Positions 15,934-22,744 of a stretch of DNA of 22,774 nucleotides are shown here, piece by piece. The stretch's first letter is position 1; the number at the start of each line of letters is the position of its first letter. Under the pieces are notes generated by a model. That model ran no database searches, was not told the DNA's origin, and was given only the letters and a program-made list of their open reading frames with translations. The position numbers and the translations under genes were made by a program. Source of the stretch: Desulfosporosinus sp. UBA5188 (lineage in GTDB: Bacteria; Bacillota; Desulfitobacteriia; Desulfitobacteriales; Desulfitobacteriaceae); contig DHWG01000056.1 of the NCBI GenBank assembly GCA_002413075.1, positions 545 through 23,318 of the forward strand, in the 5' to 3' direction.

Positions 15934-16785
15934 ATGAAAGAACAAATAAAAGAATTTATGATTATTACTCTCGGATGTATTTTGGCTAGTATTGCCGTGG
16001 AGTATTTTTTTGTACCAGCTCATATCATTGCAGGTGGGATTACCGGTATAGCCATCGTTTTAAACTATCACATGCCTGTTTTGCCGATAGGCATGTTGAT
16101 GATGGTCATGAATATCGTGCTATTCATGATTGGTTTCCGATTTATCGGTGGCAATTTTGGAGCGAAGACGATTTATGCTAGCTTTGGTGTATCTGGAACT
16201 ATTTGGTTGATCGAAGTGGTAATGAAACCGCATGCGCTTACCAATGATGTGTTGCTCTCCGCTATAATTGGTACATTATTACTAGGAACAGGTTTAGGAA
16301 TCGTGTTTTCTCAAAACGCCTCTACGGGCGGAACAGATATCATTGCGAAAATACTCAACAAGTATTTTCATGTTAATTTGGGTAAATCGATGCAAGCGGT
16401 AGACTTTTGTGTCGTGATCCTTGCTGGAATAACTTTTGGGATTGCAACGGCATTATATGCTGTGGTCTGTGTTTTGTTAAATGGAATTATCATTGACAAA
16501 GTTATTGAAGGCTTTACTTCTGTCAAGGCGGTCTTGATATTTTCACATAACAGTGAGCACATTCAAAGATATATTATCGATGAAATAGACAGAGGCTGCA
16601 CAGCTTTTGAAGGACAAGGTGGATTCACAGGTATCAAAAACTCTGTGATATATTCGGTGATGGATAGAACGCAGCTTATCAAACTTAGAACTTATATTAA
16701 AAGAAATTATCCCGATTCCTTTATCATTGTGAGTGAGGCGCATGAGGTCTTAGGCGAAGGGTTTCAAAGTATGCAAAATGGCTAA
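15934..16785 (+). CDS. YitT-family membrane protein with C-terminal DUF2179 domain
   Basis: Integral membrane protein of the YitT/DUF161 family, 283 residues, function not established. The N-terminal part has about five hydrophobic segments (roughly 7-27, 32-46, 51-71, 105-125, 155-185) with the family motifs AGGITGIAI and NASTGGTDIIAKIL. The soluble C-terminal part (about 215-275, GQGGFTGIKNSVIYSVMDR, then SFIIVSEAHEVLGEGF) is the DUF2179 ligand-binding-like domain. The ATG follows the VOC stop by eight bases with only a weak GGGGATG ribosome site, which hints at coupled translation. A terminator follows. Confidence 0.9.
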   Translation: MKEQIKEFMIITLGCILASIAVEYFFVPAHIIAGGITGIAIVLNYHMPVLPIGMLMMVMNIVLFMIGFRFIGGNFGAKTIYASFGVSGTIWLIEVVMKPHALTNDVLLSAIIGTLLLGTGLGIVFSQNASTGGTDIIAKILNKYFHVNLGKSMQAVDFCVVILAGITFGIATALYAVVCVLLNGIIIDKVIEGFTSVKAVLIFSHNSEHIQRYIIDEIDRGCTAFEGQGGFTGIKNSVIYSVMDRTQLIKLRTYIKRNYPDSFIIVSEAHEVLGEGFQSMQNG

Positions 16786-16806
16786 TGATGTCATTCGAGA
16801 ATTCTA

Positions 16807-16848
16807 AAAAGGACTTGTGATCATTTAATTTATGATCCAGGTCCTTTT
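16807..16848. terminator. Terminator after the YitT gene, probably bidirectional
   Basis: AAAAGGAC (16807-16814) pairs with GTCCTTTT (16841-16848), and inside it GATCAT pairs with ATGATC. T-rich ends exist on both strands, so it could also back up termination of the minus-strand secreted protein gene. Confidence 0.85.
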
Positions 16849-16868
16849 GGCGAGGTACTTCGTATTGA

Positions 16869-16893
16869 AGCCCCTCGGCATGGCCGAGGGGCT
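16869..16893. terminator. Strong GC-rich hairpin after the secreted protein gene
   Basis: AGCCCCTCGGC (16869-16879) and GCCGAGGGGCT (16883-16893) form a perfect 11-base stem with an ATG loop, ten bases past the stop of the minus-strand gene. In that direction only TTCAATAC follows, a poor U-tract, so it may act with the next hairpin or protect the mRNA 3' end. Confidence 0.6.
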
Positions 16894-16902
16894 AAGGAAT
16901 TG

Positions 16903-17655
16903 TTACTTTTCGAGGACTTTTTCTTTGTGAACACGAGTCACAATCCGTTCAATCATTTGAGGCATTTTGCTTTCGATCGTAGCTGCTTTTTCTGCTGTGA
17001 TTTTCTTATCGTTGACTGCCTGGTCTAAATTTGCTTTCATAAGAGATTGTAAGTCGGAAACTAACTTATCCTTTGCAATTCCTTTATCTTTTGCAATATC
17101 GACCAGTGTCTTACCGCTTTTGAATTGTTCTTCTAATTGAGCAGCATTTTCCATCCCAACCAAAACAGGAATTTGATCCCTCACATTCATAAACATTTTC
17201 CCTTTGCCAGCTTTTCCTTGACGGCCTGTCATCGGCTCATTAATCATCTTTGTTACTTTTTCAGGAGTGTTACTCTTCATTTCAACTGCTTTTTCTTGTG
17301 TCAGCTTTCCGCTTTCTACAGCTTTATCAATTCTAGCGGTGAATTGTGCTTCAAGCTTTGACGTTAATGTTTTAACATCAATACCTTTTTCAGCCGCTAT
17401 TTTAGCTAAAGTTTCCCCAGATTTTAGTCTTTCACTAAGCGCGTTGGCATCCATGTTAAGAATCTCAGCAAATTGAGTACTGCAACCACCTCGATGTTTC
17501 GTAACCTTGTCTTGGGCTCCGACCTTTTCATTAACTGATTTAATATTACTGTTAGAAGTTTGGTTGTTGTCCGAAGCACCGTAGGCAACCCCTGCACTCA
17601 TGCTAATCACTAAAGCTCCCATAGCAACTAATAACGTGATTTTTTTGAAATACAT
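16903..17655 (-). CDS. Secreted protein with two tandem copies of an alpha-helical domain
   Basis: I do not recognise a named family. The 250 residues begin with a clear signal peptide (MYFKKITLLVAMGALVISMS, cleavage probably near 24-27, VAYGA). After a polar linker come two related copies of about 75 residues: 64-138 (EILNMDANALSERLKSGETL...) and 163-239 (PVLVGMENAAQLEEQFKSGK...). Each contains an L/FKSGxTLxxIAxxKGI core, then a basic helix and a KxTxEKA turn. The stretch between them is Gly/Lys/Met-rich (GRQGKAGKGKMF). The IAxxKGI unit resembles short helix-turn modules in Firmicute envelope proteins; no catalytic residues are apparent. TAGGAGGT precedes the ATG. It is divergent from the MerR/TipAS regulator, which may control it. 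Confidence 0.85.
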   Translation of the reverse strand: MYFKKITLLVAMGALVISMSAGVAYGASDNNQTSNSNIKSVNEKVGAQDKVTKHRGGCSTQFAEILNMDANALSERLKSGETLAKIAAEKGIDVKTLTSKLEAQFTARIDKAVESGKLTQEKAVEMKSNTPEKVTKMINEPMTGRQGKAGKGKMFMNVRDQIPVLVGMENAAQLEEQFKSGKTLVDIAKDKGIAKDKLVSDLQSLMKANLDQAVNDKKITAEKAATIESKMPQMIERIVTRVHKEKVLEK

Positions 17656-17771
17656 ATTTTTTACCTCCTAATTTTTATTTGGTACATCAACAGTGTCTGT
17701 TTATTTTCAAGATATTATTGACCAAATTTCTTTAGATTCTGTGAAAATATTGTTAAGATTTTTAAATATTA

Positions 17772-17801
17772 GCTATAAACATTTTTCTTGGTTAATGTAA
17801 A
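17772..17801 (-). promoter_or_regulatory. Possible promoter of the secreted protein gene
   Basis: On the minus strand TTTACA (17801-17796) and TATAGC (17777-17772) are separated by 18 bases; RNA would begin near 17765, giving a leader of about 110 bases. It lies only eight bases from the -35 box of the divergent merR promoter, so a regulator bound there could affect both. Confidence 0.4.
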
Positions 17802-17808
17802 ATACCTC

Positions 17809-17839
17809 TTTACATTGACGTTGCGTTAAGGTGTATAGT
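17809..17839 (+). promoter_or_regulatory. MerR-type promoter with 19-base spacer and operator dyad
   Basis: TTTACA (17809-17814) and TATAGT (17834-17839) are separated by 19 bases, the lengthened spacer that MerR-family activators correct by twisting DNA. Within the spacer lies the dyad TTGACG-TTG-CGTTAA (17815-17829, one mismatch between arms). This indicates autoregulation by the downstream gene. The start would fall near 17846, close to GGGAGGTGATC, giving a very short leader. Confidence 0.82.
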
Positions 17840-17861
17840 TATTTTATCGGGAGGTGATCAC

Positions 17862-18626
17862 ATGGAATACGTGGTGCGAAAATTGGCCCAGATGGCAGGT
17901 GTTAGCAGTCGGACTCTGAGATATTATGATGAGATAGGTCTTCTTAAGCCGGCAAGAATTAACACGTCAGGGTATCGAATTTACGGGGAAACTGAGGTTG
18001 ATCGACTGCAGCAGATTCTTTTTTACCGAGAGCTCGGTGTGAGCCTAGACAGCATCAGAGATATCGTAACCTCGCCATCGTTTGACGGAGCACAAGCTCT
18101 GAGAGAACACCATGAGAAACTTCTTGAGAAACGAGAGCAATTGGATCGATTGATTTCCAATGTAGAAAGGACTATCGAGGTCAGTGAAGGGAGATTTCAG
18201 ATGATGGATAAAGAAAAGTTTGAAGGCTTTAAGCAAAAATTAGTCGATGATAATGAAGCAAAGTATGGTAAGGAAGTTCGTGAAAAATATGGAGAGGAGA
18301 CGGTGAATAAGTCCAATCAAAAAGTCAGAGGAATGTCACAAGAGCAACATGACGAAGTGACGAAGCTTGCTACAGCAGTGACTGAAACGCTGCAAGCCGC
18401 GTTTGAAACCGGTGATCCTGCTGGCGAATTAGCTCAAAAAGCAGCCGATCTCCATCGCCAGTGGTTATGCTATTATTGGGATAGCTACTCGAAAGAGGCT
18501 CATGCAGGACTATCCCAGATGTATGTGGATGATCCAAGACTTACGGCACATTATGATGAGAAACAACCTGGAACGGCCGCATTTTTGCGAGATGCAGTGC
18601 ATATTTATACGGGAAGTGTAAAGTAA
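17862..18626 (+). CDS. MerR-family regulator with TipAS drug-binding domain (TipAL/Mta type)
   Basis: Predicted ligand-activated transcription factor. Residues 3-72 form the MerR winged helix-turn-helix (VRKLAQMAGVSSRTLRYYDE, then GLLKPARINTSGYRIY), 75-112 a dimerisation coiled coil, and about 120-250 the TipAS domain (KYGKEVREKYGEETVNKSN, LHRQWLCYYWDSYSKEAH, AAFLRDAVHIY). TipAS domains bind hydrophobic drugs such as thiopeptides; 254 residues match Streptomyces TipAL and Bacillus Mta. A cysteine (C203) lies near the region where TipAS attaches thiostrepton, but equivalence is unproven. GGGAGGTG precedes the ATG. The gene has its own MerR-type promoter. No drug pump is adjacent, so targets may be itself, the divergent secreted protein gene, or distant genes. 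Confidence 0.93.
   Translation: MEYVVRKLAQMAGVSSRTLRYYDEIGLLKPARINTSGYRIYGETEVDRLQQILFYRELGVSLDSIRDIVTSPSFDGAQALREHHEKLLEKREQLDRLISNVERTIEVSEGRFQMMDKEKFEGFKQKLVDDNEAKYGKEVREKYGEETVNKSNQKVRGMSQEQHDEVTKLATAVTETLQAAFETGDPAGELAQKAADLHRQWLCYYWDSYSKEAHAGLSQMYVDDPRLTAHYDEKQPGTAAFLRDAVHIYTGSVK
18201..18626 (+). CDS. Possible internal-start product: free TipAS domain
   Basis: Inside the regulator gene, codon 114 is ATG (18201), followed by a second ATG. AAGGGAG (18187-18193) sits seven bases upstream, a good ribosome site in an unusual place. Initiation here would give 141 residues, just after the coiled coil, that is the TipAS domain alone. Streptomyces tipA is known to make TipAL and TipAS from one gene in just this way. 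Here it is a prediction from the ribosome site only; the purine-rich stretch could also be chance. Confidence 0.45.
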   Translation: MMDKEKFEGFKQKLVDDNEAKYGKEVREKYGEETVNKSNQKVRGMSQEQHDEVTKLATAVTETLQAAFETGDPAGELAQKAADLHRQWLCYYWDSYSKEAHAGLSQMYVDDPRLTAHYDEKQPGTAAFLRDAVHIYTGSVK

Positions 18627-18696
18627 GTTATCAGTAGAAACTGTTAACTTTTCTATCTAAAGAACTGAGATACTGTATTAAATTGATCGATATTAA

Positions 18697-18732
18697 ACGA
18701 GACAAGCTTGAATCAAGCAAGTCTTGTCTCGT
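18697..18732. repeat. Hairpin downstream of the MerR/TipAS gene
   Basis: ACGAGACAAG (18697-18706) and CTTGTCTCGT (18723-18732) form a perfect 10-base stem; the loop contains a small CTTG/CAAG hairpin. No U-tract follows, so its role as terminator is doubtful. Confidence 0.6.
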
Positions 18733-18780
18733 TGGATCTAAGGCAACAACGTGCAGTAGAATTGCAGTATTAACCCTAAC

Positions 18781-18817
18781 AAGAGCGCCAGCATTTTAGG
18801 ATGCTGGTGCTCTTATT
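18781..18817 (+). terminator. Probable terminator of the MerR/TipAS gene
   Basis: AAGAGCGCCAGCAT (18781-18794) pairs with ATGCTGGTGCTCTT (18801-18814) over 14 positions including one G-U. ATT follows, so the U-tract is short but the stem is strong. It is about 155 bases past the stop codon. Confidence 0.65.
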
Positions 18818-19136
18818 AGGCCCGTTTAGTTAATATATTATTTTACATGACATCACTAATCATACAAATATATATAGTACAACTATAATCACTCTACTTC
18901 TACAATTAACGATGCTTAAATTCCACCTCCCTAATTCACTTAATTTCTAGCTTTTCTACAAAATATAAAACACCCGTGTGGGATTTTATGGCATAAATAT
19001 TTGCAATAAACTCGATAGATCCTATACAAATGGGCGTTCTTAAGCCATTCACCACTTTTTTCGAAGCAACCATATTTATGACGATTTCGACAAGGCCTCT
19101 GACGTATACTTACACAAGGAGGTTGATTAGTCGAAC

Positions 19137-19150
19137 TTGACCCAGGTCAA
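19137..19150. promoter_or_regulatory. CRP/FNR-family-like operator dyad upstream of minD
   Basis: TTGACCCAGGTCAA is a perfect 14-base dyad of the form TTGAC-N4-GTCAA, close to the FNR consensus TTGAT-N4-ATCAA. A possible -10 (TATATA, 19183-19188) lies downstream without a good -35 box. The centre would be about 52 bases before the predicted start, not an ideal class I or II spacing. Confidence 0.35.
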
Positions 19151-19316
19151 TACATAAGACACACGATAAAATGTCGTTTGAATATATAAGTTAAGATCAA
19201 ATCTGTAAAATAGCCTCAGAGGGTGTCAAAAGAATTAAGACTTTAAGTCTAGAGCGTGCCAGCAAACAGGTATGCTCGTTAGTGAAGAATAAATCAATGG
19301 AAAGGTAGGTCTAGAT

Positions 19317-20117
19317 ATGGGTGAAGTAATCGTAGTAACTTCTGGAAAAGGGGGCGTAGGCAAGACGACTACATCCGCAAACATTGGTACAGGACTCGCT
19401 GCCGCTGGACATAGTGTTGTCTTGGTCGATACGGATATAGGGTTGCGTAACCTCGATGTGCTGATGGGTCTGGAAAACCGCATCGTTTACGATTTGGTGG
19501 ATGTGACTAGTGGGAATTGCCTTATTAAACAAGCCCTTATTAAAGATAAACGATTTTTCAACCTTTTTTTGCTTTCAGCCTCACAAACTAAAGATAAAAC
19601 GGCGGTTAATCCTGAGCAAATGAAAGTCTTAGCCGCAGAGCTTAAAGCAGAATTCGATTATGTAATTATTGATTGTCCGGCTGGAATCGAACAGGGATTT
19701 CGCAATGCGATTGCTGGCGCAGACTGGGCGATTGTCGTTTGTACGCCAGAAGTCAGTTCCATACGAGACGCCGATCGCATTATTAGCCTCTTGGAAGCCG
19801 CTGAACTGAGAAATCCAAAATTAATTATTAATCGGCTTCGTCCTGCCATGATTAAAAGTGGAAATATGATGGATACCACGGATATACTGGATATTTTAGA
19901 CGTCGAACTGATCGGAGCCGTTCCGGAAAACGAGAGTATCATCATTTCTACGAACCATGGTGAACCTGCAGTGATGGATAATAATTCAAAAGCGGGCGAA
20001 GCCTATCGGAACATCACAAGACGCATTCAAGGGGAAGAAGTCCCGCTACTGAACATTGATGAATCGCATGGAATGATGTATAGACTAAAGAGACTCGTTG
20101 GCTTAGGCTTACACTAA
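19317..20117 (+). CDS. minD: Septum site-determining ATPase MinD
   Basis: Membrane-binding ATPase that, with MinE or DivIVA, places the division inhibitor MinC so that the septum forms at mid-cell. 266 residues. Deviant Walker A GKGGVGKTT (10-18, with the signature Lys11), switch I segment DTDIGLRNLDVLMGLE, Walker B YVIIDCPAGIE, and the C-terminal amphipathic membrane helix GMMYRLKRLVGLG. The helix distinguishes it from chromosomal ParA/Soj and from FlhG. ATG follows GGAAAGGTAGG. minE follows after 30 bases, but there is no minC upstream; the upstream stretch is non-coding. Confidence 0.95.
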   Translation: MGEVIVVTSGKGGVGKTTTSANIGTGLAAAGHSVVLVDTDIGLRNLDVLMGLENRIVYDLVDVTSGNCLIKQALIKDKRFFNLFLLSASQTKDKTAVNPEQMKVLAAELKAEFDYVIIDCPAGIEQGFRNAIAGADWAIVVCTPEVSSIRDADRIISLLEAAELRNPKLIINRLRPAMIKSGNMMDTTDILDILDVELIGAVPENESIIISTNHGEPAVMDNNSKAGEAYRNITRRIQGEEVPLLNIDESHGMMYRLKRLVGLGLH

Positions 20118-20147
20118 CTGTTCGGACCTGAGAGGAGGGACTGGTCT

Positions 20148-20426
20148 ATGTTGGAATTTATAGCCCGAATGCTTGGTAAAGAAAGTGCCTCCAGCAAGAT
20201 GGTGGCCAAAGAACGTCTACAGCTTGTTTTAATTCATGATCGTGCCAGCATGTCGCCTGACATGCTCAACAGTTTAAGAGAAGACTTAATTAAAGTTATT
20301 TCTAAATACATTGACATCGACGAAGCTGCGCTTGAATTCGACCTATGTCAGGACGAAAAAGACGTGGCATTAGTGGCCAACATCCCCGTCATCAAAATGA
20401 AGAGAGACTACGCCGCTAAGGGGTAA
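20148..20426 (+). CDS. minE: Cell division topological specificity factor MinE
   Basis: Stimulates MinD ATPase and drives its pole-to-pole oscillation. 92 residues, the normal size. The N-terminal membrane-contact segment MLEFIARMLG is followed by the MinD-binding helix (SSKMVAKERLQLVLIHDRA, residues 15-33), and then the dimer domain (MLNSLREDLIKVISKYIDID onward). GAGGAGGGA precedes the ATG. It forms a two-gene unit with minD and is followed by a strong terminator. Presence of MinE rather than only DivIVA fits Clostridia such as Desulfosporosinus relatives. Confidence 0.94.
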   Translation: MLEFIARMLGKESASSKMVAKERLQLVLIHDRASMSPDMLNSLREDLIKVISKYIDIDEAALEFDLCQDEKDVALVANIPVIKMKRDYAAKG

Positions 20427-20470
20427 TTACGACAATATCACCATTTCATAAATATGATTCCAAAGACCCT

Positions 20471-20533
20471 ATCAAACCCCAAATAAGAGCCCTCCCCTGG
20501 TAGATAAAGTCTACTGAGGGAGGGCTGTTTGAT
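20471..20533 (+). terminator. Terminator after minDE
   Basis: AGCCCTCCC (20488-20496) pairs with GGGAGGGCT (20518-20526), with GTAGA/TCTAC continuing inside. An outer ATCAAAC/GTTTGAT pair (20471-20477 with 20527-20533) extends the structure across a one-sided bulge. The T-run is short (GTTT). It isolates minDE from the penicillin-binding protein gene. Confidence 0.85.
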
Positions 20534-20624
20534 AAAAATACCAGTAATAAATAGCACTATTATATTTTAGTAAAGTTGTTTCTCGTTGCGATAATGAAAA
20601 TAGTACAATTGACGTCGAATTAAT

Positions 20625-20638
20625 GCTATGATCATAGC
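20625..20638. promoter_or_regulatory. Palindrome upstream of the penicillin-binding protein gene
   Basis: GCTATGATCATAGC is a perfect 14-base palindrome 46 bases before the TTG start, and its core ATGATCAT recurs at 20653-20660. TTGACG (20609-20614) lies just before it as a possible -35 box, but no good -10 box has normal spacing. It may be an operator covering the -10 region; no regulator is identified. Confidence 0.35.
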
Positions 20639-20683
20639 AGGCAGAGACAGATATGATCATTGGGTAGAAAGAAGGATTCTTAG

Positions 20684-22744
20684 TTGGACAAGTTGAGTGT
20701 TCAGTCCTTGAAGAACTTCAGACCTTGGAAGAAACCTAAGTTTTGGAGTCGATTGGGCGTTATCATACTAGTGTTGATTATTCTTACCGCCGGAGGAATC
20801 ACTGCTTACGTCTCATCATTAGATATTAGCAAACTGCAGACGCCTCTCGCTCAACCCTCGTATCTTTATGACCAAAAAGGTACCCCAATTTCCCAGCTAT
20901 CATCGACACGAATTGAACCCGTTTCTGGACAGCAGATTCCCCTAATTATGAAACAAGCCATTATTGCGGTGGAAGATCGTCGTTTCTATGAGCATAAAGG
21001 GGTGGACCTTCGCTCAATTGCGCGTGCGGTCTATCAAGATGTTAAATCGGGTGACTATTCCGAAGGGGGCAGCACCATTACCCAACAATTAGCCAAAAAC
21101 TATTTCATTGCTCCGGATAAAACTCCAGATAAAACGATCATTCGAAAACTTAAAGAAGCTGCTTATGCACTAAAGATCGAGACTGTTCTTGATAAAGATC
21201 AAATTCTAACAGCCTATCTTAATCAAATCTATCTTGGTGAAGGGCGTTGGGGCCTGCAAAATGCGGCGCAACTCTATTTCGGTAAAAACGCTGAGAAGCT
21301 AACTTTAGAGGAATCTGCCTTGCTCGCTGGTATTGTCAAAGCACCTACCATCTATTCCCCTCTTAGGAACAAACCAAAGTCGTTAGAGAGAAGAAATGAA
21401 GTGCTCGGCTTGATGAAAGAACAAAATTATATTACCTCAGCCGTATATGAGAAAGCAAAAGGTCAACTGATCGTTCTGAAGAAAGGGACGTTAAGCAATC
21501 TTTCTGGTCAATATGCTCCCTATGTCGATTATGTAGTCGATGAAGCCATTGAGCGTACAGGTTTTACGGAAGAACAAATTCTCAACGGAGGCCTGCAAAT
21601 ATATACGCAGATGGATCCTCTGGTTCAAAAATCAGCTGAGAACGTCTATGAAGATAGCAACTTTTTCCCTTCTGGGAAAGCCGACCAAATTGTCCAAAGC
21701 GGCGTGGTGATTTTAGACCAATCGACAGGTGGCATCAGAGGGTTAGTGGGTTATCGGGGTGAAAGGGTCGCTTTCCGCGGGTTTAATTATGCGACTCAAC
21801 TTAAGCGCGCACCGGGCTCTTCCTTGAAGCCTTTGTCAGTTTATGGACCTGCGTTGGAAAAAGGCTATACTTCTAATTCCCCGGTCAGCGACGATCCGAT
21901 AAATATTAATAATTACTCTCCAACGGATTATGACAAACAGAACCGAGGGTATGTAACAATTCAAGAGGCGATCAGTCATTCTTATAATATCCCCGCTGTT
22001 TGGTTACTCAACAAAATAGGGGTAGAGAGCGGTGTCGATTTCGTCGAACGGAGTGGCATATCTCTTGAACCAGAGGATCATGGACTACCTTTAGCCCTAG
22101 GGGGGCTGACTAAAGGCGTCTCACCGCTTCAAATGGCGCAAGCCTATGGGATATTTGCCAATCATGGGGTCATGAATAAAGCCTACGCCATAAATAAAAT
22201 TACAACAAAAGAGGGCGATGTTTTATTCCAAGCCCAAGCAGCGCCTGTTCAAGTGACAACTCCCAGTGTAGCCTATAATATGACCCTCTTGTTACAAGAT
22301 GTTGTTACCAATGGCACCGGTAATAATGCCGATCTCGGACGACCTACAGCGGGTAAAACTGGCTCTGTCGAATATACTGGCGATGAACATACAGTCATCA
22401 CAAAAGGAGAAAGAGATGTTTGGTTTGTCGGTTATACTCCGGAGCTGACGGCGGCTGTATGGATGGGTTACGAGAATACAGACTCTACTCACTATCTGAC
22501 AACTGCCGGAGGGGCCGAACCGGCCATGGTTTTTCATGAAATCTTATCCAGAGCGCTTAAGTCTACTCCCGTTAAGCAATTCGAGATTCCTCAGGAGTAC
22601 ATTGGAGAAAATAAGCTAGCTAACAGACTGTACAATTGGTACCAAGAAAATATAAAGGCCAAGGTACCTGACGCTAATCAGTCTATCAATGGGAACGGAG
22701 ATAAGAATAAAGACAAAGGCAATAAAGGTAAAGGTAAGGATTAA
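20684..22744 (+). CDS. Class A penicillin-binding protein (PBP1A type)
   Basis: Bifunctional peptidoglycan synthase: polymerises glycan strands and cross-links peptides outside the membrane. 686 residues: short basic cytoplasmic tail, one membrane anchor (about 24-44), glycosyltransferase family 51 domain with catalytic E97 in AVEDRRFYEHKG and EGGSTITQQLAKN (127-139), and a transpeptidase domain with the three active-site motifs SSLK (379-382), SYN (433-435) and KTG (558-560). The last about 20 residues are Lys/Gly/Asn/Asp-rich, a flexible extracellular tail. The TTG at 20684 lies seven bases after GAAGGA and gives the right topology. It is separated from minDE by a terminator and stands alone in the visible part. 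Confidence 0.93.
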   Translation: MDKLSVQSLKNFRPWKKPKFWSRLGVIILVLIILTAGGITAYVSSLDISKLQTPLAQPSYLYDQKGTPISQLSSTRIEPVSGQQIPLIMKQAIIAVEDRRFYEHKGVDLRSIARAVYQDVKSGDYSEGGSTITQQLAKNYFIAPDKTPDKTIIRKLKEAAYALKIETVLDKDQILTAYLNQIYLGEGRWGLQNAAQLYFGKNAEKLTLEESALLAGIVKAPTIYSPLRNKPKSLERRNEVLGLMKEQNYITSAVYEKAKGQLIVLKKGTLSNLSGQYAPYVDYVVDEAIERTGFTEEQILNGGLQIYTQMDPLVQKSAENVYEDSNFFPSGKADQIVQSGVVILDQSTGGIRGLVGYRGERVAFRGFNYATQLKRAPGSSLKPLSVYGPALEKGYTSNSPVSDDPININNYSPTDYDKQNRGYVTIQEAISHSYNIPAVWLLNKIGVESGVDFVERSGISLEPEDHGLPLALGGLTKGVSPLQMAQAYGIFANHGVMNKAYAINKITTKEGDVLFQAQAAPVQVTTPSVAYNMTLLLQDVVTNGTGNNADLGRPTAGKTGSVEYTGDEHTVITKGERDVWFVGYTPELTAAVWMGYENTDSTHYLTTAGGAEPAMVFHEILSRALKSTPVKQFEIPQEYIGENKLANRLYNWYQENIKAKVPDANQSINGNGDKNKDKGNKGKGKD

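Larger units (their letters stand above)
18627..19316. other. 690-base non-coding stretch between the regulator and minD
   Basis: No open frame with a plausible ribosome site was found. It holds two hairpins near the left end (18697-18732, 18781-18814), an AT-rich middle (about 18830-19010), a CRP/FNR-like dyad (19137-19150), and two small hairpins just before minD (19238-19250 and 19252-19277). An AAGGAGG at about 19116 has no usable start behind it. A frame ending in TAG near 19130 translates to DDFDKASDVYLHKEVD, which might be the tail of a decayed gene, but it is too short to judge. Confidence 0.6.

Noticed and set aside
18840..18945. Minus-strand GGGAGGTGG that could serve a small hydrophobic peptide
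   Set aside because: No ATG, GTG or TTG lies at a usable distance before the short open frame.
19116..19160. AAGGAGG site upstream of minD suggesting a small gene
   Set aside because: Possible starts behind it give only a few codons before a stop.
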